NCBI GenBank assembly: GCA_029204225.1 | Contig: CM055114.1 | Span: forward strand, 18,796,776 to 18,860,775 | Source of the DNA: Diphasiastrum complanatum | Lineage: Eukaryota > Streptophyta > Lycopodiopsida > Lycopodiales > Lycopodiaceae | Reading direction: 5' to 3' | Length of the DNA stretch: 64,000 nt | Shown: positions 10,743 through 22,867 of the stretch, piece after piece | Layout: each line of letters opens with the position of its first letter | Position numbering within the stretch: position 1 is the stretch's first letter | Program-made: the position numbers and the translations under genes | Notes under the pieces: model-generated | The model's database searches: none | Told to the model about the DNA's origin: nothing | The model's input: the letters and a program-made list of their open reading frames with translations, nothing else

Positions 10743-11796
10743 GTGATAAAGGAGGATCATGAAATATTACCATGTATATTCTCAAGGACATCTTATTCTA
10801 GGATCATCAAAGACCATATGGATGGAGGACTTCTCAATGTTCCAGGAGTTGGAGACTTCAATGTTGAATGGCACTTAGTAGGTGATTTGAAAACATTGAA
10901 ATGTATGTATAATGTCTCTCACGGTGCTACATCAAAACACACTTGTTTGTATTGCATGAAAATGACAAAAGATGTTACTAGGAGTACAAGAATTACTAGA
11001 GAATATGCAGATCCAAACTGGAGGCCTGTGCTGCCTATCCCCTTGAAAAATGTGCATGTTTGCACTCTTCATGCAGAAGTTAGATTAATAGAAAAGATCA
11101 TTTGTCTTCATATAGTTTTTGCTTGGAATACTAAGCCAGCATTATCAGCAAAGGAAGCTATCTCTCGATTAGAAGATGTTTTATCAAAAGCAGGACTCCA
11201 TAAAGGACAAGTCAAAAATCAAAAAGATGAAAAGCTTTCAGGAAAGAATGGGAACATGCCAACTAAGCCAAGCATAGGAGGAGCAAAAGCACGTCGTTTT
11301 CTATCAAATCATACTGGTAAGGCTTCTAATATTCGACACTCAGTCTGGACAGATATTATTGCTGCCACTCAGGACTTCGAGAAAGACTGCAAAACCAGAG
11401 TACTAAAAGTTGATGTATGGAAAAAGCTTGATAGTATGATTGCTATTTTAAGAAAAGAAAAATACTCTAATATTGATAAGAAAGTTGTCCAAAGGACTTG
11501 TGTCGAGTTTGTTAATGCAATATCAAAAGCAAGGGGAGAAGATCACATCACTCATTATATGGTTAGTATAAAATTTCAAAATACTTTCAAATTTTCATAT
11601 ATATTTAGATCCAAACGTAAGACTAACATTATGATTTTGACATATGCAGCACATACTAAGAGTTCATTCAACATTTTTTGCAAATACATATGGAAGCTTG
11701 AGTGTATGGTCATCACAAGGGATGGAGAAGTCACACTGGCAAGCACAAGCAACATTTCATCGAAATACACAACATGGAGAAACCAATGAAAAATGA
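10743..11796 (+). CDS. Two-exon transposase-like protein, family not assigned
   Basis: Exon 10743-11561 and exon 11650-11796 join in phase 0 across an 88-bp intron (GTTAGT...ATATGCAG). An acceptor-like TTTGGATAG just before 10743 suggests at least one more 5' exon. Visible features: WHLVGDLKTLKCMYNV, a CX2C pair in HTCLYCMKM that could bind metal, a basic middle region, and in exon 2 a stretch reading GSLSVWSSQGMEKSHWQAQ. The layout recalls transposases that have a CX2C in the catalytic region, such as tnp2 or Kolobok-like families, but I cannot assign it. The stop at 11794-11796 may be premature, since the same frame continues with NYICQLFQWFYRRV. It is convergent with the gene at 12.1-13.6 kb, about 340 bp away. 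Confidence 0.5.
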
Positions 11797-12138
11797 AACT
11801 ACATTTGTCAATTGTTTCAGTGGTTCTACCGCAGAGTCTAGATTCGACATATAACAAAATCAACACAATACAACAAGTTTAGAAAAGCATGCAAGTTCAT
11901 ACAGGAAGAAAAAATTAGATGATTGCTGAGTAGAAGATAACAAAGACATTCAATCACCATTGTCATCAAATCATGACATGTTTAGAATTGCTTGCAAATT
12001 CATTGAACAAGAGAGGAGAAATACTCAATGTAAATGTGTGACATGTTTAGAATTGCATGCAAATTCATGGAACAATAGAGAGGATAAATACTCAATGTAA
12101 ATGTATTGATTGTATTATAACAAAATACAAAGCGTCAA

Positions 12139-13590
12139 CTATTCATCATCAAATCTTGTATCAGATTCTATGGTAGTATTGTCATGAAGAAATTCTCTGC
12201 TAGCGTATGCATCTAATAGATGTGCATTATCCTTATTTCCACTAAGTTCAATATAAGTAGAGTACAATGAATTATGGGAGCTCCTTAAAGGAAGATTCCC
12301 ATTAGTAAAACCTAGAATGTTCAAAACATAAGATCTTTTGACGAAAATGATCTTATTTGTCTTAACAAATTTATGTCCTCCTAGATAAAATGATAAAGCT
12401 TTAACTGCCATTATCAGACTCTCCCCAACTGGGCTCAGCTTCAAATGAGCAATACAGATCTCATTCTTCAAAAAATGCCTAAGATAGTGGCCAAGTCCAC
12501 TATCCCTCTAGAACGAGGATGCATGTTGTCTGTAACCACCTCGTCTCGCAATAAAGTCATCAATTATGAGAGCATCCTGCAATAAGAAATATGTTAAAAA
12601 AAATACATATAGCAGTTAAGAACATTCTAATGCAAGGAAGTTTAAACACTTACACATTCTTCATCATCAGTAGCAACCAGATCAGGATGATCAATATTAT
12701 GACCACCTACTGAAGTGGAATCATCTATAAAATGCATTAATGATGGACAAGGGAAGCCCATCTGGAATTGAATTCGTGAATTCTTCAACGGATGGTCTGC
12801 CTCGTCCATCCTCAACAATATTTGATAAAGTATTAGTCAAGCACTCTTTACAGGTCATAAGTTCCTCCTCATCATCATAATTAATTCCAGCAACAAGGTC
12901 ATCTGTTTCAAAATCTACAAAGTCGGAGAATTCAAAAACTGTGCCGGATAATAAACATATCACCTCATCTTCACGATAGTAAAAAAACTGACATAAATCA
13001 ACTGTAGTAAAATATACATCGTCATTTATATAATATACTGGCAAATTGAAAAGACATTTAGACTCCTCTATAGGAATCGATTCATCAACAAATGTATTCT
13101 GGCCAATAAAAGAATCTCGGAGCACATCAGTATCTACATCAATAAAGTCTTTATCCTTATCAAGAGTGTCGATTAGGAAGTGACTGCTATCCTTAATAGA
13201 TGACTCAACAGAGGATGATACAAGATGAGGGTCAGCAGCAAAAACTTTCTCATTATTCGGGATCTGAACAAATAGAAAAAGTACGAAATCACTCTGGTAT
13301 TCAATCAATCAACATTTTTTATTGCAATAAGAACACATTGAACTGCTTTTAAAATGATCAAACAATTTGGTGAACATTCTATCTAGTCTATGTCTGAAAG
13401 CTAGGAAGAAACGAAAAAGATCAGTATAATGCATGTACGAGAGTGAATTTATGAAAATAACAGGCTTACTGAGTATATCCTTGAATCTAATATAATGTTC
13501 ATAAAATACATCAAAATTGGGTTGTGCAGTCTTAAAAACATGTAAATATGGTCTAAATAGGCTGTGGAAGTAGTCTAGATTTTCATAATC
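12139..13590 (-). pseudogene. Unrecognised multi-exon gene, copy A
   Basis: Three minus-strand exons can be traced: about 13590 to 13330 (starts DYENLDYFHSLF after an acceptor CTGAATTTAG), 13263-12654 (starts IPNNEKVF after TTTGTTCAG, ends DDEEC before GTAAGTG), and 12576-12139 (starts DALIIDDF after TTGCAG). The second exon is strongly acidic and has one frame change near 12721. The third has an in-frame TAG soon after its start, then NEICIAHLKLSP and SLIMAVKALSFYLGGH. The plus-strand locus at 43.3-44.7 kb matches all three exons with the same exon 2/3 border, so this is a real gene family. I do not recognise its function. The stop and frameshift indicate this copy is broken. Confidence 0.6.
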
Positions 13591-13659
13591 CTAAATTCAG
13601 TAAAAAATGAACTTAGGCATGAATCTTGTGTAGATCTTGAGGAAGAGGCCATGGCACTA

Positions 13660-15060
13660 CAGCAGATATCGCACCTGTGCACGAGGGAGACAAAACGAAA
13701 CAAAACCAACTGTAAAGATCGCACACAAGAGGGATATGTACGACAGCTAGCACCTGAATATCACACTTGTGCGCAAGTAGGGATCGACGAATAAGATGTA
13801 CAACAAAGCGCGTGCACAAGAGCGATATGTTGTGAATTTCAAGAAAGAAAAAAACAAAAAATTAATCGGGTTTCATGTCCTTTATAGTGAATTTTCACAC
13901 GTGTGGTCAACGGTCAATGGACACGTGTTCGTTCCCGATTGGTTTGTAGACACGTGTGAAAAGACACAAGGACATGTGTTCGTGTTCATTCAAAATGGAA
14001 TACCAATTCTATCTACAACATCGGCTATGTCCTTCTCAAATTTAAGATAATCATCGAAATCTATATACGTATCTACAGGAATTACATGAGTATCCAAAAT
14101 CGATGTAGCTATATTTACAACCTTATTAAGGGCAACATTATGTACATTTGCATCTGAGTTAGGCTTCGTAGAATCGGTGGTATCTACCCTCCTTACTTTC
14201 TTCGGGGCTCTCTTGGGGGCTGCCTGCTTCCTAGGATGCTTGGTAGAAAGATCAGTCCTATCTAGAGGAATAGGTTTGGGAGCAGCAGGCTGAGACATGT
14301 GTAACTTGCAATATCTCTCTCTCATTCTCATCAGTAACTGAAAGTCCTTAGACATAATGGTGACTCTCTTAGAATGAATAGCAAGCAAAAATGAATCTTA
14401 AAAAAAAAGGCTCATATAGTTCTCAACAGTGTCTTGAAGGCATTGGAGAGCAGAGGGTGTGAATTTAACAAGATGACTGGACAACACGGTAGAATGGAGC
14501 TCTGGGAATCAACAGAGCGGTTGATCTCTGATACTTACGAATATCAGAGAGCCACATGCTGCGGTTGCGTCTTCTAGATCTAGTTGGAGGTGTAATGGCA
14601 ACTGCAGGGGCTAAGGATGAGCCAGTAGAGAAGAAATCCCTCCTCTTTTACTTTCTCCTATCCATAGTGGTATACTAGGGGATATCACACTTGTGTGTGA
14701 CGACTAGGATAAGAAGGGGAGGATTCTGAAGCGTTCGTAGAGGAGTGATATGTACAGAAAGAAAGTATGGTATAGCGAAACTGTGTGAGCCAAATATCAG
14801 AGAGATCGTTAAATAGAGTTGAGAGGTGCACAATTCTGATATGAGGAGACACATAAGCAGAAATATTGGACCTGTGCGCATGAAATGCAGTAGGCAGAAT
14901 ATCGATTACGAAGGTGGCACACAAGTGCGATATGCGAAGGAAAAAAAAAAGTGAAAAAAATTCATCAAAACTTGTGATTTTATATCGTGGTTCGCACGTG
15001 TGAAAAAACGTCTTGTCGCATGTGTGAATTGTTCATTCCTCGATCCAAATCAGGAATATT
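13660..15060. repeat. Tract of CAC-centred palindromes (ATATCRCAC..GTGYGATAT and TCACACGTGTGA types)
   Basis: Many short dyads built from CACxxGTG occur here: 13666-13680, 13756-13783, 13808-13829, 13893-13906 (TTTCACACGTGTGG), 13921-13930, 13948-13961, 14681-14700 (GATATCACACTTGTGTGTGA), 14867-14885, 14915-14936 (CACAAGTGCGATATG) and about 14990-15030. They occur in two clusters separated by the 14.0-14.4 kb ORF. Some contain the plant G-box core CACGTG. Confidence 0.6.
13990..14388 (-). CDS. Unrecognised 132-residue basic protein
   Basis: I do not recognise this. The first half is basic and Lys/Arg/Pro-rich (KHPRKQAAPKRAPKKVRR, nuclear-localisation-like). The second half is acidic (YIDFDDYLKFEKDIADVVD). 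The Met at about 14352 (MSKDFQLLMRMRERY) is an alternative start. It is the only long frame between the two palindrome clusters and may be an N-terminal exon of copy A or a separate transposon ORF. Confidence 0.35.
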   Translation of the reverse strand: MLAIHSKRVTIMSKDFQLLMRMRERYCKLHMSQPAAPKPIPLDRTDLSTKHPRKQAAPKRAPKKVRRVDTTDSTKPNSDANVHNVALNKVVNIATSILDTHVIPVDTYIDFDDYLKFEKDIADVVDRIGIPF

Positions 15061-15655
15061 GAGCTGTTGAACCAGCTAAGCACCTCAAAATATGGGATAT
15101 CGTAAATTCATTTTCTTCCAATAAGCTGAAAATAATATTCTTAGTTGATGTTACGATTTTTATTAGTAATACTGACATGTTTTGATTCACAACTCCAACC
15201 AGGTTCGAGTTCAAGGCACACTATTGTATCCAATGTTTGATGTAATAAATCTACAAATAGTTTTTAAAAACAACAACACAAGATCAACTAGGTCTGAGTT
15301 GGAGGGACACTATTCTGATGGAGCCAAGAACTTCTTGCTGTCACGTAGACACTTCTAACTCGAACTTGAACTCGAACCAGGTTCGAGTTAGAAGAATATT
15401 TTTTTCCTAGCAATGCTAACAAGATGGATTCACAGCTTGAAGAAGTCTTAAACCATCTCTTGATGACAATGCTTTTCTCCTAAGAGGTGTAGTCTTTTAC
15501 ATTGAACTAGATTCAACTAGGAATTGAATGGAATAACTCATTCATGGAAGTTTTACATTTTACTTTATATACTGAAGATCTGATTACCTAATGTGAGGTT
15601 TTAACATAATTCCTTTATGGGACTTTAATGAATAGGATCTCCGTCAAGTCATCAA
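15060..15655. repeat. Dispersed copy of the 1.5-4.5 kb repeat unit
   Basis: This aligns with about 3646-4310 over nearly its whole length, for example 'aagcacctcaaaatatggga', 'gcacactattgtatccaatg' and 'atactgaagaYYtgattacc'. It carries two CTCGAACC-A-GGTTCGAG type palindromes (about 15188-15212 and 15368-15392). A single unit at a distance from the array shows that the unit can be dispersed, not only tandemly amplified. Confidence 0.75.
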
Positions 15656-15748
15656 AAAGTGACACATGGTGACAAGTGAGCGAATGATCATTTGACATAT
15701 GTCAAGTTGTCATTTCACACGTGCGAGATTGTACGGCCTAATGCGAGA

Positions 15749-16691
15749 ATGGCACTGTTGTCCATCCTTAGAATAGACGAACTTGGCTTTAGTATAAATT
15801 ATAGAGTTGTCGATTGTTTGGATCTCAAAAATAGACGGGCTTCTATCAGTGATCCTGTGATAGAGTCTGGGATTACACTCTTGCAATATGACATTGCAAG
15901 AGATTCATCCAATGAATTGCTGGTGTTCAGTAACTTTTTGTTTCAAGCCTTCAAGGAGAATAACGACACATTGTCACAGTGTCTGACTAGTGGATTCACA
16001 CCAACAACAAAATACATGGTCATGACTTATCATACCAAGTAAGATATGTTAAATGCTTCTTGTTGTTTAATACTTTATAATTGGCATTATCAATGGAGAT
16101 AGTTCTCATAATTGTAGCTAATGGACTTTCTATTTTATTTTGCAGTGACTGGAGTTTAAACCTGATCTCTATTAAGAGATCTGTAGATAATATTGTTAAA
16201 GGATTTTGTGTCAAGATGAACTCAGCTAGCAATACACATAAGGATGTAGATATATACTTGCCATATTTAGGTAAATATATTCCAACAGATGTTTCCCATT
16301 CAGTGGATTGGCAGATCGTTAGTTTGGAGGCAAATTCTGCCTTTCTTAACAACATTTTGAAATCAGTATTCTAATGTATCTATTTCATTCTAATTCATTC
16401 TATTTTTAATTGATTTCTTGTGTGCTGAATTTTTTTGTAGTCACCCCAACAAAATGATTCATTCAGCTCTGGGTGGTACACATTATATAATGCAAAGTTA
16501 TTTTTTGAGTGGTTCAACCTTCAAGAAGATATTGATATTTCTAAGGTAATTAGTTTTGTTTATTCTTATTTTTTTAATCATGATTAGTTTTCTATTTTGT
16601 TCATGTTTTAGCCATCACTAATACATGAATGTTCTACTTGCAGTTTACACTTCTTGAGTACACATCAGGCCAGGTGTACAGATTTAGATAA
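15749..16691 (+). CDS. Intact four-exon gene of unknown function
   Basis: Exons 15749-16038, 16146-16365, 16441-16545 and 16644-16691 join with correct phases and no stop, giving about 220 residues from MALLSILRIDEL to VYRFR. The frame is open further left to 15692 without an ATG, so a 5' exon is possible. Introns are 75-107 bp with consensus ends: GTAAGA...TTTGCAG, GTATTC...TTTGTAG and GTAATT...CTTGCAG. Exon 2 contains DVDIYLPYLGKYIP and exon 3 contains SGWYTLYNAKLFFEWFN. I see no known catalytic motif, signal peptide or membrane helix. An intact four-exon structure within decayed repeats suggests a young transposon gene or a host gene. It is convergent with the broken gene at 16963-17935. 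Confidence 0.6.
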
Positions 16692-16962
16692 GAAATTATC
16701 CTAAGCATACTGGCTAGGGCAAGGCTTCAGCCTCCCATTGTTGATGATGGTGCAAGGATGATGTAATTATACTAAATACAGATTAGAACAATACAGATAG
16801 CATAGAACAAAAATAGATTGTACATGTAAAGAATTCATAGAAAAATATACATTGATATATCAAATGCTATTCCATTTTATGAATTTGGGAACACAAAACA
16901 CGTACTAATGCCCAACTTGGGCTTTCATTTATTGAATGAAAGAGTCTATACACATACTTTTA

Positions 16963-17935
16963 CTAAAGTTTATTCAGAGCTATTGTTCTTCCACAATGGT
17001 GATTGTTGTAGGTAGATCTTTGCAGCACGTTATTAGCTCCTGTCTTTTTCGCATTTGTGACATGACAAATATTAGTGAATGTGCAAATTGTAAATGATGC
17101 CATTTTCAATTTTTTTGTACTATTTTGAAATGGCAATAAACATAAAGTACTTACGAGTCTTCCGTTGATGATAAATTTGAAATATGTTGGTAGATTGGTT
17201 TGTAATAGCATGAGCTCGGTTCTGATAAAATCAAGCTTCCAATGCTCTTCCACCTGAACCATAGTCAAATATTCCTCATTGTAGATAATGCTTATCTCCA
17301 TTTGGTTTGTGTCACCATTTAGTTCAAAGTTTTGATCTAGTAGTAGCCATGCACCTTCAATTTTTTTGTATCTTTGATAGCTAAATGTGAGACTGAGCAT
17401 TTGCTTTTTGATATGAGAATGAAAGATCATTGACGACTTTTTAATCCTACATTCTATGTCATTATTTGTTTTACTATCCCAGCCTTGATCCATGAGATCT
17501 GACAAAGTCTCATTTGATAAATCCTTGCAAACAAATAAAGTTGGTGTCCTACGAACACTAGCACTCGAGAAAAAATCAACAAATATATATAATGAGATAA
17601 ACCAACTTAGGCGAACAATTTTTGAGCAAGTGCTTATCTTCATAGCATTTCTAATATCAATGAGTAGCTTGCATCTCAAGGATTCAGAAACAATATTGTC
17701 AAGAGTAGGCCACTCATCACTTTGAAAACTAGGCAATGGAATTGCTTCAAGCTTGCCAAAACCTCCATCTGTTTGTGAATATATAAAGATTCTTAAAAAT
17801 AGATACCACAATCTACAAGCTTCTTTGGACTTCTTCCTCTATATTGTAGCTTTCCAACACCAGAGTGAATCACGTCCAATATTTCTACAAGTGATTGTGC
17901 TGGCTCCCATTCACTTATGCATGATGGATATAAAT
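16963..17935 (-). pseudogene. Unrecognised gene remnant
   Basis: The minus strand has a long open frame at 17811-16963 containing GFGKLEAIPLPSFQSDEWP and MVQVEEHWKLDFIRTELMLL. Further upstream, after an acceptor TTTCTTTCAG, lies LYPSCISEWEPAQSLVEILD (from 17935). Joining the two needs a 38-nt gap bounded by GT and AG, too short for a normal plant intron, so the copy is probably decayed. A few phrases recall the C-terminal half of ubiquitin-conjugating folds, but the match is too weak to name. Confidence 0.4.
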
Positions 17936-18079
17936 CTGAAAGAAAAACATAATGTTGAAGTATTTAAATCATAATTTGAAAAGCATCAATAAAGAAAATC
18001 ACCTATGATTGTTGTAGAGTGCATATCACTCCACATCATGGTCCACTTCGCCGGTTGTCCCCCACAACATTCCGCCTTG

Positions 18080-19155
18080 ACTAAATATTAAGAAGAGGCA
18101 CCTAATGCTCGCCTTTCTTATTCCGGGAGAATACAAGGCAAAAAATATGGACATGTATATGGCTCCCTTAATAGATGAGCCAAAGATTCTATGGCAAGTT
18201 CAAGTGAGCGATATATCAAGACCACTAAGACAAAGATATTTTGTGGTAAAGGGGATCTTGATGTGGACAATGCATGAATTTCCTGGATATGGGAAATGTT
18301 CAAGTGAGATATCCTTGCTATTAGTTCAATTTCTAGTATTATATTAAATTTTATGTGCATTCACAAATTATCTCTCAATTCAAACATTGGACCCACGATT
18401 AAGTTGGTTGTTTTGTCTCAATGTTGGGCTCCAAACTAGTGGCTACAATTCATGTCCTGTTTGTGATGAGTATTTGCAAACACGTCACTCATAACATCTA
18501 CGAAATATGGTCTATGAGGGCCACACTCGATACCTTCCACCCGATCACCCTATGCGTGCTGGGCTAATTGGTCAACGTCCTCACTCCATGAAGGTACAAT
18601 ACATATTTGGTCCAATTAATGGTACATCATTTATTTATTCTATGATCACTCTCTTTATATTTCTTCTAACGATATATAATCTGCATTAAATGTGTGTGCT
18701 TGTTTGTTAATATTGTAGGCAAGTGATTGGCTTCAGATTTGGAGATCCAATCAAGATCTAGGACGACTCCCTCCCGGCATGAAGAGGTTATCAATGTTTC
18801 ATGAACTCCCATATTGGAAAAAATTGTTGATAAACTATCTTTTGGACCCGATGCACATATTCAAGAATGTCGACAGTACGATTTGGGAGCAGTTGACCAG
18901 GTCGAAAGATAAAAAAGACGCACAAGATGACTTAAAAGAAGTGGAAAAAATGGCCGATTTATGGCCGCAAACGGTGGGGACTTCAATTGTCCTACCAAAG
19001 GTCCCATGGATCTTCTCAAGGAGAGAAGAGATGACTGTAAAGAAGGCAATAGCCTCATTTTGAACTCTGATAGGACACGTGCGATAGGTGCCTTCACAAG
19101 GGACAACAAGCTAAGTGGACTAAAGTCTCATGACTGGCATAAAGTTGTACAGGTT
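18080..19155 (+). pseudogene. CACTA (En/Spm) tnp2 transposase remnant
   Basis: Plus-strand pieces in order: LIPGEYKAKNMDMYMAPLID and GILMWTMHEFPGYGKC (18105-18300), then HLRNMVYEGHTRYLPPDHPM (about 18490-18560), then GMKRLSMFHELPYWKKLLIN and LLDPMHIFKNV (18779-18900), and finally KLSGLKSHDWHKVVQ (19105-19155). These are hallmarks of the tnp2/Transposase_21 region and the following DUF4218. There are in-frame stops and at least one frame change near 19060, and the C-terminal part is lost where a Copia LTR begins at about 19160. The protein normally catalyses cut-and-paste transposition of CACTA elements. Confidence 0.85.
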
Positions 19156-19159
19156 GGCA

Positions 19160-20905
19160 TACTTAGAATTTGCTTTGCACAACAACACAGATCATACTAC
19201 ACAGTAACACAGACAAAAAACACTCTCCACAACAAGCTCACATAGCAATTGTATTTCTCAAAATGAAATTAGACTGTACATATAGTTGTTCACTCAGGCA
19301 ACCCATGCATGACCCAAGTGGCCATTGGCGGGACACGTGTCCCGTCGACTTGCCTCGTGGTGAGGCCAACTGATCCTTATCAACTGATAGGACCCACAGT
19401 ACAGTAGCACAATGATTCTACTTTAATTCTAACTCTCTCCCTTAAAGTAGAGTCTACTTTTTATACAGTCATATACATAGCTTTAAAGTCAACAAATTTT
19501 AAGTACAGAAAGCTTTGATCTAAACTTATCAGACTTTTTTCCAACAAGTGGCTTAGTGAAAATATCAACTAGTTGTTCTTCCGTACTACAATGAACAGCT
19601 TGAATTTCACAACTCAGCAGGCTCTCACATATAAAGTAATACTGAATCTTAATGTGTTTGGTTCTCACATGGAACATTGGATTCTTTGCTAGCTGAATGC
19701 CCTCTAACTGTCACTATGTAATGTCATGGGATTTTTCTATTTCATGCCAACTTCTTCCAAGATTTGTCTCAACCATATAGCTTCATGTGTTGCACTACAC
19801 ATTGCCTTATACTCTGCTTCTGTGGTGGAAAGAGCAATTGTACTTTGCTTCTTACTAGACCAAGAAAAGCAACTACCACAAAACTGGAATACATACCCTG
19901 TGGTGGATCTACGATCATCATAGTCACCTCCCCAATCCGCATCCACATAGCCACACAACTCAGGTAACCCATTGTGCTTCCTATAAATCGAGCCATAATC
20001 TAAAGTGCCTTTCACATAATGCAAAATGCGTTTAGCTGCCTTCCAATGCATTTCCGTAGGTGCTGCCATAAACTGACTTACAATGCCAACAACATAGCAA
20101 ATATCTGGTCTAGTCGTGGTAAGGTAAATCAAGCTCCCTACTAACTGCCTATACAACATAGCATCAAATGACTGTGACTCATCAAGCTTAGAAATCTTTT
20201 TACCTGGTTCAATAGGAGTATTCACTGGTTTGCAATTCTGCAACCTAAACCTGTGCAACAACTCTTTGACATACTTCATCTGTGTTAAACCCACTTCGTG
20301 TCCTTTTTGCCACACCTCTACTCCAAGGCAATAATGCATCAGACTGAGAACAATCATCTCAAATTGTTCCATGAGATCTTTCTTGATCATGTCTATCATC
20401 TCTTGATTATTTTTGATAATAATCAAGTCATCAACATAAAGAGCAATCAAAGCACCCATACCATCAAAGTATAAGACATATAGATTTGGATCAGAATGTG
20501 TTCTCACCATCCCCTTTGAACAAAAGTAGGCATCAGTCCTACTATACCACGCATGTGGTGCCTGTTTAAGACCATAAAGCGCTTTCTTCAAGTGACATAC
20601 CTTATTTTCCTGTCCCTTCACTAAAAGCCTTCAAGTTGATCCATGAACACTTCTTCTTTCAACTCACCATTTAGAAAAGCAGATTTCACATCCATCTGAT
20701 GCAAAGGCCAACCAAAATGTGATGCTAAAGCAACAAGTAGACTTAGAGTATTCCACGTACATACCGGTGCAAAGGTCTCCTCATAGTCGATGCCTTTACT
20801 TTGTGCATACCCTTTGATCACCAATCTTGCCTTGTGCTTTGCTATACTTCCATCTGCATGGTACTTAGTCATGTATACCCATTTGCATTGAATGGTGACT
20901 AGCAT
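19160..20905 (-). mobile_element. Copia element, 5' truncated
   Basis: The minus strand shows RT, RNase H, a polypurine tract (AAGGGAGAGAG, about 19432-19443) and a short LTR-like sequence (about 19160-19431) whose ends TTAGAATT and AAATTCTAA are inverted repeats. Gag, protease, integrase and the 5' LTR are missing. It abuts the tnp2 remnant at 19155, so insertion may have truncated that gene. Confidence 0.75.
19489..20905 (-). pseudogene. pol: Copia reverse transcriptase-RNase H
   Basis: The frame 20905-20621 has the RVT_2 start (KWVYMTKYHADGSIAKHKAR, LHQMDVKSAFLNGELKEEVF). A one-base frame change leads into 20621-19737 with HLKKALYGLKQAPHAWY, the catalytic YVDD (residues 62-65 of that frame) and RNase H (GYVDADWGGDYDDRRSTTGY, then ALSTTEAEY). 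Another frame change leads to 19677-19489 with NPMFHVRTKHIKIQYYF and VDIFTKPL, the end of Copia pol. Active-site residues are intact, but two frameshifts make it inactive as a single protein. Confidence 0.9.
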
Positions 20906-21225
20906 TTGAGCCTACATCTCCCTTTATATGGCACATCAATACACATTTCTTCTAGTCATCAAATTGTTCACTACTAACGTTGGCAATGGGTCCCAACTTC
21001 TATACCCATTGTGCACATGGTGCATTGTGCCCATTAAAATAATGATCCATGGTCCTTCTAGCAATATTAATCACTCTTAAACTATGAACATTTGAGATGT
21101 GCATGTTTTGTGATTGTTGGACATATATAGTTTACTTTGATTTGATAATACATATAATGGTTTTAGATTATTAATCAAGTGTAAACTATGATCAAGATTT
21201 GAAATGTGTGTGTTTTTGTGATTGT

Positions 21226-21264
<39 letters not shown>

Positions 21265-21518
21265 CTTTGATTTGATGCTATGTTTATGTATGATGATCTC
21301 TTGTGTTTGTTAGCTACGGTTTATATATGATATTACTCTGATCTTAGCTATGGTTATAACACAATGACATTTGTTTTGGGACTTTGACCTGCAAAAGAAT
21401 AATCTTTTTTGGTGTTTTTTAATGGTCCTAGTTTTAGGCCAAAATCATGGAAATTTTTAAAACATCTCTAAATTTTGTTTTTAAAAAAAGCCAAAAAATG
21501 CATATTTTAAATAAAGAA
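20906..21518. other. Non-genic DNA with an (AT)n microsatellite
   Basis: No supported gene. An uninterrupted AT dinucleotide tract lies at about 21229-21262. The rest is AT-rich and unclassified. Confidence 0.6.
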
Positions 21519-22660
21519 CTACAAGTTTTTTGTTGCAAACTTCATAAAACCATCATAATTACAAATGAAATAATAATTCAAGAGAATAAATGATTTTGAA
21601 ACTCGAAATCCCATTGAAATACAAAACAACTTAAATTCTATTTGCACATTCTCTTTTTTAAGTACATTTTCTAAGGAATTTTCACTGATGCCTCTCAATT
21701 CAGAACTTGACATATTCTCAATACTCTCGTCTTCAGCTGATGAAGTGCAAGACCCGTCTTCTTCATTAGAGTCAACTGGCATATCTTCCTCAGAATCCGC
21801 ATCTAATATTGACAAAAAACCTTGTAAATCAGCTGTTGATGACGAGTGGAAGATGATGGTTTTTTTAGTAATTCAAGTCGTTCTTTCAATATAGATATTG
21901 TTGACTTTCGTAGATAATTGGTCACTGTTAACTCAAAATTAAATGCCAAAACATCTACATCCTGTAGATTCAAATTGTCGACTCTTGGTTGATTTTTTGG
22001 CAATCTCTTCCTCTTGCCCTTTGGATCTACTTGCAACATTTTGAGTTTGTACCTTCCCAAAAAGGCATTTGTTGAAGTGGTGCGCAACCAATGGACAAAT
22101 AGTACTTTTGTTTGATTGACGTTTTGAATAAACCAAGTACTTTGGCAATTCAAAATGGATGTCCTTCATTGTTTTCTGAAGCTAGAAGTGCAACAAGGCT
22201 TTGAATTTGGATTTCATTCAAATCATTGCGCCATTTCATTTTTGCAGCTTTTACACTTTGCCTATTCTTCCTTGAGCCCACATAAATTTCACGTTTCTCA
22301 CTTTGCATCGAGATTGGGCAAACTGATTTTTTGTTCCTCAAAAAAGTCCATCCACCAATGTTGATCAAACTCACCAAAAAAATGATAAGCTGCTTGAATA
22401 CTTGATTCCAAAAAATTTAATGAGACAAATGGATCAATCTCACGATGTTCTCTTTGCGCCTTTTGTTCTTCTAGCATGGACTTCAAGGGAGACAACACAA
22501 CAAGCTTGATTTGAGTCGATGGAATGTTACTATAAAAATCCAACTCCTTCAAGAGGTAGCCACAAAACTGAATTTGAAAATAGTTTGCCTCAAAATAATA
22601 TAATGCCTAATTCGTTACAATTGATTTTAAACTGGTGCTGAAAGCTAATAAAATTATTAT
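21519..22660 (-). pseudogene. DUF7869-like transposon protein, C-terminal part, copy 1
   Basis: Minus-strand fragments include STQIKLVVLSPLKSMLEEQK (22552-22298), NEIQIQSLVALLASENN followed by HPFWIAKVL-type sequence (about 22270-22140), and an acidic Ser-rich tail (VDSNEEDGSCTSSAEDESIE, 21815-21519). The same order and near-identical DNA occurs on the plus strand at 35.8-36.45 kb. The 'VALLA...PFWIAKV' part looks like a small beta-rich BAH/Tudor-like module, which is inference only. Frames are interrupted repeatedly and the N-terminal catalytic part is absent. Confidence 0.55.
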
Positions 22661-22867
22661 TAGTTATGCATCGTTCTGTTTCGTTGGACGCCTCTGTTGG
22701 GAACTAACCTTCGCAGGCTTGTCAGGGGCTAGATCTAGCTGTTCTAAGGGAAGAAGGTTCTTTCTTACAGATCACTTCTTTGTAGCTGGATTTTTTAGAC
22801 ACTTCTAAAAGCTTTCATTGATCTATCAAGAAAGTTGTAAATAGATCAAGCTAAATTTGAGGAGGAG

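Noticed and set aside
16963-17935. Ubiquitin-conjugating enzyme fold
   Set aside because: Only a short phrase (SEWEPAQSLVEIL) is suggestive; the catalytic Cys and HPN motif were not seen.
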